64,000 nucleotides of DNA from JAITMY01 sp031549685 (GTDB lineage: Bacteria > Bacteroidota > Bacteroidia > Bacteroidales > UBA932), in NCBI GenBank assembly GCA_031549685.1, contig JAVBPG010000002.1:50241-114240 (forward strand), given 5' to 3'. The translations under genes and the position numbers were made by a program. Under the pieces are notes generated by a model. That model was given only the letters and a program-made list of their open reading frames with translations, had not been told where the DNA came from and made no database searches. Below, in pieces: positions 32,813-41,900 of the stretch (its first letter is position 1; each line of letters opens with the position of its first letter).

Positions 32813-34597
32813 GTGAAGCGTTTTTTTTACGGCATAATTTTTTGCTTAGCGGCATGGGGCGTAAATGCAGCCGAACTGCTGGTGGAGGCCGAGTCCTTTG
32901 ACAGAAAAGAGGGTTGGGGCTTAGACCAGCAGGCCATGGATGTGATGGGCTCGCCCTACCTCATTGCGCACGGCCTGGGCTACCCTGTGCATGACGCATA
33001 CACCGAGGTGGAGTTTCCCGAGAAAGGTGTTTACCATGCCTACGTGCGCACCTTCAACTGGACCTCGCCATGGCATAAGGGCGAAGGACCCGGCAAATTT
33101 TACCTGGCGGTTGACGGCAAACGGCTACCCAGGCTACTTGGTGCAACGGGGGATAGCTGGGAGTGGCAGTATGCGGGCGAGGTAAAGATCGGCAAGCTCT
33201 ATGCACGGTTATCGCTACAAGACCAGACGGGGCTCGACGGGCGCTGCGATGCCATTTACTTTACCACGGCTAAAAACCAAGTCCCTCCATCGGGCGTTGA
33301 GGAGCTGGCGGCGTTTCGCAAAAAAATGTTGAAGCTGCCCGCCGAGCCGGAGGATGCCGGTACGTACGATTTGGTGGTAGTGGGGGCCGGCGTGGCGGGC
33401 ATGTGTGCGGCCACCGCGGCCTCGCGGCTTGGGCTCAAGGTAGCCTTGATCCAGGACAGACCTTTTCTGGGCGGCAACTCGAGCCATGAGATACACGTGG
33501 GGCTGGGTGGGAAAAAACAGCTGCCTCCATACCCCAACGTGGGGAATCTGGTGGAAGAATTTTGCGACCACAACACCCACTACGTGCGGCAGAAGCTATA
33601 CTTTGCTCCACACCTGGTAACGTTGTACCTCAACTGTAGGGCTACGAAAGTTGAGATGAACGGTAACATCATAGTGGCGGTGATTGCCAAGCATACCGAG
33701 AATAGCAAGGAGTTTAAGTTCAAAGCCAAACTTTTTGCTGATTGTACAGGCGATGCTGTAATTGGCGCCGCTGCCGGAGCCGACTACTACATGGGGCGCG
33801 AAAGTAAGGCCACCTACAACGAAAAAATTTACGCCCCCGATGTGGCCGACAAGCGAATGATGGGTTCCACCATTGCCTGGTTTTCGGTGGAGCGCAGCAA
33901 GCCTACCTCGTTCCCCGTTTTTAAGTACGGGATGAACATCGATAAGCGCAGCTACATAAAGGCCACCACGGGCGCCTGGAATTGGGAAGTCGGCTTTTTC
34001 TTAGACCCGATTTTGGAGGTGGAAAAAATCCGCGACCAGAAGCTGCTGGCCATTTACTCCAACTGGTCGTACCTCAAAAACGAATACAAGGACGACGATA
34101 CTTTTGCCAGGAGGGATTTGACTTTTACCTCCTACGTGGTGGGCAAAAGGGAGTCGCGCAGGCTGATGGGCGACCTGGTGCTGACGGAGAATGATATTGT
34201 AAACCATGTGCTGTACAACGACGGCTGCGTAACGGCTACCTGGCCGCTCGATGTGCATTTCCCCGATTCGGCCAACGCCAGGCAGTTTCCGGGAATGGAA
34301 TTCCTGTCGCGCACCATGTTTACCGAGCATAAGCCGTATCCCATTCCCTACCGCTGCTTTTACTCGCGCAACATCGATAACCTGTTTATGGCCGGGCGCG
34401 ACATTAGCACATCACATGCTGCCATGGGCGCCACTCGATTACAGAAAACTTGCGGCATGATGGGCGAAGTAGTAGGTATGGCAGCCTCCGTGTGCATTCA
34501 AAAAAATGCAAATCCTCGCGGAGTATATACAAGCTATTTTGAGGATTTGAAAGCATTGATGAACGTTGGGGTGGGTATTACCAAGGTGTCCGAATAG
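32813..34597 (+). CDS. Exported FAD-dependent oxidoreductase with N-terminal carbohydrate-binding-like domain
   Basis: A 594-residue protein starting at GTG. A signal peptide (about 1-20, ending VNAA) precedes a beta-sandwich-like domain (about 20-155: ELLVEAESFDRKEGW, VYHAYVRTFNW), reminiscent of galactose-binding modules. A Rossmann FAD domain follows with GAGVAG at 191-196, LGGNSSHEIHVG, DCTGDAVIGAAAGA and, near the C-terminus, FMAGRDISTSHAAMGATR. This is the FAD_oxidored group common in Bacteroidota PULs, whose reaction is not established. Export of an FAD enzyme is notable: the cofactor must be inserted outside the cytoplasm or the protein exported folded, yet no twin-Arg motif is seen. 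Confidence 0.88.
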   Translation: MKRFFYGIIFCLAAWGVNAAELLVEAESFDRKEGWGLDQQAMDVMGSPYLIAHGLGYPVHDAYTEVEFPEKGVYHAYVRTFNWTSPWHKGEGPGKFYLAVDGKRLPRLLGATGDSWEWQYAGEVKIGKLYARLSLQDQTGLDGRCDAIYFTTAKNQVPPSGVEELAAFRKKMLKLPAEPEDAGTYDLVVVGAGVAGMCAATAASRLGLKVALIQDRPFLGGNSSHEIHVGLGGKKQLPPYPNVGNLVEEFCDHNTHYVRQKLYFAPHLVTLYLNCRATKVEMNGNIIVAVIAKHTENSKEFKFKAKLFADCTGDAVIGAAAGADYYMGRESKATYNEKIYAPDVADKRMMGSTIAWFSVERSKPTSFPVFKYGMNIDKRSYIKATTGAWNWEVGFFLDPILEVEKIRDQKLLAIYSNWSYLKNEYKDDDTFARRDLTFTSYVVGKRESRRLMGDLVLTENDIVNHVLYNDGCVTATWPLDVHFPDSANARQFPGMEFLSRTMFTEHKPYPIPYRCFYSRNIDNLFMAGRDISTSHAAMGATRLQKTCGMMGEVVGMAASVCIQKNANPRGVYTSYFEDLKALMNVGVGITKVSE

Positions 34598-34656
34598 ATG
34601 TTGAACAAAGTACTAGTTAAGGCAGATTCTTTCAATAAGTTTTATAAATATTAAAA

Positions 34657-35835
34657 ATGTATAAGATGAGACCTGTTTTCTACTGTTTGCTTGCGCTGCT
34701 GCTAATGGCATGTCAAGGTAAGCAAGATTTGGTAAAAGAAAATTTTGATTTTGCCGCGAAGCAAACCAAAATTTTGCTTGATGAGGCGACACCTAAAATA
34801 CCGCTGCTGCCGCGCACCGTTAAAAACGATACGCTGGTGTGCACCGATATTTACGACTGGGTAAGCGGTTTTTTTCCCGGTTCGCTATGGTACCTGTACG
34901 AGTACGGCAAAGATGATTTTTGGAAAAGCGAGGCCGAGAAATGGACGGCGCTGCTGGAGCCCGTGCAGTACTTCTACGGCCACCACGATGTGGGCTTCAT
35001 GATGCAGTGCAGCTACGGCAACGGCTACAGGATAACGCAGAATCCTGCCTACAAAGATGTTTTGGTAAACACCGCAAAGTCGCTATGCAAGCGCTACAAC
35101 GCCAAGATAGGCTCCATTCAGTCGTGGGACATCAAGGGCTGGCAGGCTCAGCGCGGCTGGATGTTTCCGGTGATTATTGACAACATGATGAACCTGGAGC
35201 TGCTGTTCAACGCCAGCGAGCTCACGGGCGACACCTCGTTCTACAACATCGCCGTATCGCACGCCGATGTTACGCTCAACAACCACTACCGCCCCGACTA
35301 CAGCTGCTACCACGTGGTGGACTACGACCCAGCCACAGGCCTGGCGCGTAACCACCACACCGCGCAGGGCTACGCGCACGAGAGCGCCTGGGCTCGCGGC
35401 CAAGCGTGGGGTTTGTATGGCTTTACCGTTTGCTACCGCGAAACCGGTTACGAGCGTTTTTTGAAGCAAGCCGAAAATATTGCGGCATTTATAATGAACA
35501 ACCCTAAAATTCCAACGGATTTAATTCCTTACTGGGATTACGATGCGCCGAATATTCCCAACGAGCCGCGCGATGCTTCGGCGGCGGCCATTACCGCCTC
35601 GGCGCTGGTGCAGCTGGCGGCCATTTCCCCCGATGCAAAAAAGGCCGACAGCTACAGGGCGTACGCCAATAAAATACTGGAGAGCTTAAGCTCGCCCGCA
35701 TACCGTGCGGAGCCGGGAGCCAACCACGGATTCCTGCTCAGGCACAGCGTGGGCAGCATACCCCACGGCAGCGAAGTTGATGCGCCGCTCAACTACGCCG
35801 ACTACTATTTTTTAGAAGCGCTTTTGAAGAGATAA
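34657..35835 (+). CDS. GH88 unsaturated glucuronyl hydrolase, lipoprotein
   Basis: A 392-residue glycoside hydrolase that hydrates and removes the 4,5-unsaturated uronic acid left at the non-reducing end by polysaccharide lyases, giving the amino sugar. Lipobox LLLMAC (Cys19) places it on a membrane facing the periplasm. Catalytic aspartates match the family: Asp111 in GHHDVGFMM and Asp175 in VIIDNMMN. WVSGFFPGSLWYL, AQRGWMFPV, GYAHESAWARGQAWGLYGF and DASAAAITASAL are further family segments. Met1 or Met4 may start. It lies downstream of the FAD gene and shares the locus with three PL8 lyases, whose products are its expected substrates. Confidence 0.95.
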   Translation: MYKMRPVFYCLLALLLMACQGKQDLVKENFDFAAKQTKILLDEATPKIPLLPRTVKNDTLVCTDIYDWVSGFFPGSLWYLYEYGKDDFWKSEAEKWTALLEPVQYFYGHHDVGFMMQCSYGNGYRITQNPAYKDVLVNTAKSLCKRYNAKIGSIQSWDIKGWQAQRGWMFPVIIDNMMNLELLFNASELTGDTSFYNIAVSHADVTLNNHYRPDYSCYHVVDYDPATGLARNHHTAQGYAHESAWARGQAWGLYGFTVCYRETGYERFLKQAENIAAFIMNNPKIPTDLIPYWDYDAPNIPNEPRDASAAAITASALVQLAAISPDAKKADSYRAYANKILESLSSPAYRAEPGANHGFLLRHSVGSIPHGSEVDAPLNYADYYFLEALLKR

Positions 35836-35857
35836 AAAGGACAAAAGATATAAAGAC

Positions 35858-35901
35858 AAAAGAACAAAGAAATATAAAAAGTCTTTTTGCCCTTGTTCTT
35901 T
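35858..35901 (+). terminator. Weak hairpin after GH88 gene
   Basis: AAAGAACAA (35859-35867) and TTGTTCTTT (35893-35901) pair within a longer A/T-rich imperfect inverted repeat between the GH88 gene and the giant protein gene. May be a partial terminator or mRNA-processing hairpin. Confidence 0.4.
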
Positions 35902-35963
35902 AAATCTTTATTCTTTTCAATCCTTGTTCAATGAAAATATAAACCCTCAAAAAAATAAACAGT

Positions 35964-38900
35964 ATGAAAAAAATTTTACTACTACTCATGACGCTATGCG
36001 CGTTCATGTTCAGTACGCAAGCAGCTACGCGCTACGTGGACGCTGCTGCCACAGGGGCCGGCGATGGTACCAGCTGGTCCGATGCCTACACCACCATTGC
36101 TGCTGCGCTTACCGCCTCATCAAGTGGTGATGAGATTTGGGTAAAGGCGGGGACGTATAGTATTTCAGTAACCCTTGCTGTAAAGAGCGGCATAAGCGTA
36201 TATGGAGGCTTTGCCGGAACAGAGCCCACCATTGCAGACCGTACAAAAAGCGACCTGGATGGAAATGGCATAGTAGAACCTTGGGAGTTTACCAATGCAA
36301 CAGTTGTAAAAGGTGACCTTACAAAAGCGTTGCTAAACGGTGCTGCGCCCGCAAATGTGAACGTTTGGAACGGAATGACATTTACAAATGGATTAATAAA
36401 GAATGGGAGCGTGGTTCCGGTGCTTGTTAGCGCAAACGTTAAGCTTGAGCACAGTATTATAAGGAACAACTCGACATCGCCAACAAATCTTCCGACTGGA
36501 ACTATGTATGCAGGAGCGCTGCAGGTATCCGGTGGTGTGGCTGACGGATGCTTGATAGAAAATAACTATGTGAATGCCGTTGCAAATGCAACGTATGGCG
36601 CTGCTGTTGGTGTGGAAAAAAGCGGAATCTTAAAAAATTCCGTTGTGCGTAACAATCAACTTGTAGGTACAGGAACTAATGGTCGAGGTACCGTTTTCAT
36701 AAACTCCGGGGGCATGGCTATTAATTGCCTAATATATAACAACTATAACTATAGAGATGGCGGTGGCGTATATTTGGAGAATGCAGCTTCGATTGAAAAT
36801 GGCAAGGGATATACATCACCCTATACAGCTCTTGTAAACTCTACTGTTGTAAACAATACAGCAGGAAATGCAGGAGGAGGAGTTCGTGTTAACCTTAACA
36901 CAACCAATAATCAGAGAGTTTATAACAACGTTGTATGGGGAAATAAGCTTGGCAATGGTAATATTGACAACCTTAGCGGAAGCGCTACAAACTATAGTGG
37001 CTACAATGCCTACAATGCAGGTTCAACAACCTTTCCTAACGGAGTGCAGAATATTACAAACCTTGCAGCAGCTAACGCCGATGGCCCAAGGTTTGTGCAA
37101 CCCACCACCTTTGTGGGCTTGCCAACCACTCCTGCTGACAGCATTCTCTTGCGTCAAGCGAACTGGAGCATTGTTTCGGGTTCGGCTCTCACAGATAAGG
37201 GGAGTGACACCATTTCCGTCATTCAAACCATCTTAAAAGACAGCACCGACATCCTTGGTAACTCACGCAACATTGCCTGCACACCTGCCATTAAAAAGTG
37301 GGATATCGGCGCCTACGAGTTTCAAAAAGCTGTGGCTACCTTTACGTGGACGCAGGATTTTTCGGGGCTCAACATGGGTAGCGCCAACGTTACGCTTACG
37401 GCCACGCTCAGCAATGGCGACAACAGCAGCATTGTGTACACCACGGACGACCCGCTGGTGGCCACCATCGAAAACGGTAACGAGCTGAAGATAGAGGGCG
37501 CGGGAACCGCCAATGTAACCGCCAGCTACCTTGCTGCCGGTAGCTACGCTTGCCCGCAGGCCAAGGCCATAACCGTAAGCTCATCGTACACGCCATCGCT
37601 TAGCCTGTCGGCCGACACGCTGAAGGTGGCGGCAACAGCAGGCTTGGATTCAGTAGCCATTACCAGCAATTCTCCATTTAGCATTACAAACACATTGGCC
37701 GCGTGGCTCACCCCCGACAAGACCTCGGGCAATGCCGCGCAGAGCGGAGCTAACGCCACGGATAAGGTGAAGTTTACCATTACGGCTAACCCCACTCCTT
37801 TAAAGCGATACGCAAAAGTACTTTTCTCTTCGGGCGGATTGCTTGACTCGGTAATTGTAGAACAGGCTGCAGGAGCAGCAACCTTCTCGCTCAGCAAAAC
37901 AACTTCGAGCCTTGCGTTTAACGGTCTGCGCGCCGATGGTAAGGCCGATACCGTTTACGTAACATCGAACACGCCGTGGACGGTGAGCAAGGGCAGCGCC
38001 TCATGGCTTACGGTTACACCTGCCAGCGGCAGCGGCAACGAGAGCGGCCAGGTGGTTACCACGGTGGTGCTGAGCGCCACCGCACAGGCTTACCCCGACC
38101 CCGAGCGCAACGCTACTCTTACCTTTACGCCTGCGGGCTACGGAAGCACACCTACGGCAACGGTTACCCAGGCCGCTGCCCCCGCGCCGGGCTACATATT
38201 CGTTGATGGCGGCAAGGCCGATGACAGCGGCGACGGCAAATCGTGGGCTAACGCCAAGAAAACCATTGCTGCGGCGCTTACCGCTGCCACCGCCAGCCGC
38301 GATACGGTGCTGGTAAAGGCCGGAACTTATACCATTACAGCTACGCTGGCGGCGGTTGAAGGTGTAAATGTATATGGTGGTTTTGCCGGTACGGAGGTTA
38401 GCACAACGCCGCGCGCACGGGTAAATGCAAAAGATGCGCCCTGGGCTTTTGTGAACTCAACAATTTTAGATGCAAACGGTGCAGCAACCCGCATTTTGAG
38501 CTCATCGGCGTTTAACACCCTTACCTGTTGGGACGGCTTTACATTGCAGAATGCAAAAGCTGTAGCCAGCAACGGTAGCGCAGCTGATTTGAAGAAAAAT
38601 ATGGTGCTGAATAATTGTATTCTGCAAAACAACTCTACCTCCAGCGCCGGTGCTGCGGCTGCCCTTATGACGCGCGATGCCGGTTTGCACAATTCGCTTG
38701 TGAAAGGAAACGAAGGAGGTAACGGCCCCGGTGGTGTTTATATTAACGGAGGTATTACAAGCGGCGACCAAACCACCATTTCGGGATGCCATTTTATTGA
38801 GAATGTCTCCAAGACAAATGCGAATGGCGGAGGCGCTATCTCCAACTACTTTGGCGGAACTCCTTCGGGAACCTTTAAGATAAGCGGCTGCTATTTTGCC

Positions 38901-41900
38901 CGCAACGCTGCCGTGGGAGGCAATGCCGCTGCCGTATTCTCCAACACCGCAGGTACATCGGTAATGCTGTTGGAGGACTGTATTTTTACGGAGCACACCG
39001 TGGCTACAAATACCGCCCCCTGTGTACTACGATGCAATAATGGCTTAGCGCTCAATCGCTGTAAGATCATTAACAATAATTTTTCTACCGCAGGAAATGT
39101 CGGGATTGTATTTTTCAACGGCAGAGGCGGTATTTACAACTCGGTAATAGCCAACAACAGCATGAGAACAGGCGTAACCCAAGGCTACGCGCTATACCTG
39201 AACGCAGCAACGGCAGAGGCGGTAGGTAATACCATAGTAAGGAATGATGCCCGTGATTTGGCCGGTAACGCAGGGGCTAAGCTGGTAAACAATATTTCTC
39301 AGGACAATACATTCCCTGCTGTTTACAAGCCAGCTGTAGCATTAACCAACGTGTACTCGGGCGTAACCTTCCGTCAGGCTACGAATGCCGCAGGGGCAGC
39401 AGCCACTCCCGAACAGGCACGCGCTATTGCCAATGCCGACTGGCGCACGGCTAATGCAACAGCGGTTGACACCGGCACAAACCTCACAGCTGCCGCGGCC
39501 ACCTACCTTCTTGGCGATTTACTGCTCAAGGATGCCTATGCGCAATCCCGTCCGGCTTCAGGTGCTTGGACAATTGGTGCCTACCAATACAATGCCTCGC
39601 TGGCAGGCAACACCATTACATGGACTCAAACCTTGGCGCTGGATATGAACGGCACGGGGAATCCTAAGGAAATGCCGCTGACTGCTACCGCTACCGCAGC
39701 AGGCGCTGTAACCTACACGGTCGATAACCCGCAGGTGGCCTACGTTGAAAACGGCAATGTGCTTAAATCGTTCTCGCCCGGCAGCACCACCGTACGTGCC
39801 AACCACGGCGGCGATGCCACCCACTCGGCAGCCTCGGAGGTTGCGCTGGATGTATCGGTAAGCGGCGATCCGTCAACGCTGGCGCTCTCCGCTTATACGT
39901 TGCCCCTGGTCAAGCTTGCCAACAGCGTTGATAGCATAACGCTCACCTCTAACTACGGGTATATTCTTACCTACAAGTCTCCGTGGATTTCCGTAAATCC
40001 GGAAAGCGCCAACGAAGCAAGCAGCAACCGGGTGGTAAAGCTCACGGCTACCTCCGCCAACCCATACATAGTTCCCCGTGTTGATAGCGTAATATTCCTG
40101 TCGGGAGGCTTGAAGCAAAAGCTGGTTATTACGCAAGCCGCCGGCGATGCCACCCTGAGCGCAACACCTGCAACGGTTACGCTATCGGCATTGGAGGGCG
40201 CTTCGGCCACCTTTAGCATTGCCAGCAACACATCATGGCTTATTGCCGGAGCAGCCCCGTGGGTAAACCTAAGCACAAGCTCGGGTACGGGCAATGCAAT
40301 TATTACCGCGACGGTACTGCAGGAAAATACCGATACGCTGGCAGGCCGAACGCTAACGCTGGTAGTCAGCGCAACGGGTGTTGCCAATGATACCGTGGTG
40401 CTTTCGCAGCAAAAAGCGCTGCCGCCTACTATTTTGTACGTTGCACAAAGCGGCGATGGCAGCGATGGCAGCACCTGGGCTAAGGCACACCAAACTATTG
40501 GTGCGGCCCTAGCTGCGGCAAATAATGGCGATAAAATATTTGTGAAGGCAGGAACGTACGGCATTGCCACAGCGCTACGCAGCAAAGCCGGAGTACGCGT
40601 ATATGGAGGTTTTGCCGGAACGGAAAGCAGCGTAGAAAACCGTATTCAGCCCGCTAACGCAAAGGCCTGGGAGTTTAGCAACCCAACCATTCTGGAGCCG
40701 GCTGCGGGTACGCGCGTTATCGACACCACTATGCTGAGCGCGCCTGCCATTTGGGATGGATTTACCATGCAGGGAGCAAGGCATATTACCACCAAGGAGG
40801 ATTCGGCGCGCGTAGGAGGCATTGCCTACCTGCGTAAAAATACGTTCATTAATAATTCGATTCTGCGCAATAACGTTACCTATACTGCCGGCGCTGCCAT
40901 ATACATGGATGTTGATGCCCGGGTGTACAACTCGCTGCTTGACAATAACCACACCTTGTACGCCAGCGGTGGTGCCGTGTCTTTAGCATCTATTACCGGC
41001 AGCAGCAACTATACGCCTTTGGTGGGCAACGCCATTACCAATAACCGGGCCCATGCCGGCGCCGGTGTTAACATTAACTTCCCGGCCACAGGTGCTGTTT
41101 ATACCGGTACGGTAACCCTGTTTAACAACTACTTTGCTTACGACTCAGCCGAACTGCGCGCTACCACCGATCCTTCCCAGGTAGGCAATGGCGGCGGCGG
41201 AGCATTGTTCTTAAATATAGGTTCTATAAGTACTGTTATCATAGACTCTTGCACCTTCAAGTACAACCTGAAGGCCACAGAGCTGGCCTCGGGTGGCAGC
41301 CCGGGTGGCGGTGCCATACGTACGCAGGGCGCAGGAGGTACCACCATTATCAACCGCTCGGTCTTTGTGGGCAATCGCACTGTAGATGGGCGGGGAGCCT
41401 CGGCGGTGCATACCAACGACCCCAACTACAAGCTGCGTATTTACAACTCACTCTTCCAGGGTAATACCGGTGGTGCGGAGGCCGTGCAGCTGCGTGGCGG
41501 ACACATGATAAATAACACGGTGATAGGTAATAACGGAGCCGGCATCGGCTTCATCGACAAGCCCGAAGTGGTGTTGAACAATGTTGTTCGGGGTAATACC
41601 ACCAATTTAAATCCTGCCACCGCCAACCCGAGCAACTACGCTAATGTAACCTTTGTTGATTCCGCAGCCGGCAACTTCCGCCTGAAGCTGTACTCGCCCG
41701 GTGTTGATAAGGGGGTAGTAGTAGGCATCCTGCAGGAGCCCGATCCGGTAGGAAGGGAGATGCTCAAAAAGGACTTTGGCGGAGTGGCTCGTCCGCAGGG
41801 GGCATCGTACGACCCGGGCATGTACGAGTATGTCAAGGTAAGGCCATCGGCAAGCGCGGGCATTGCCTGGACGCAGGACTTAAGCAGCCTTAATATCTCC

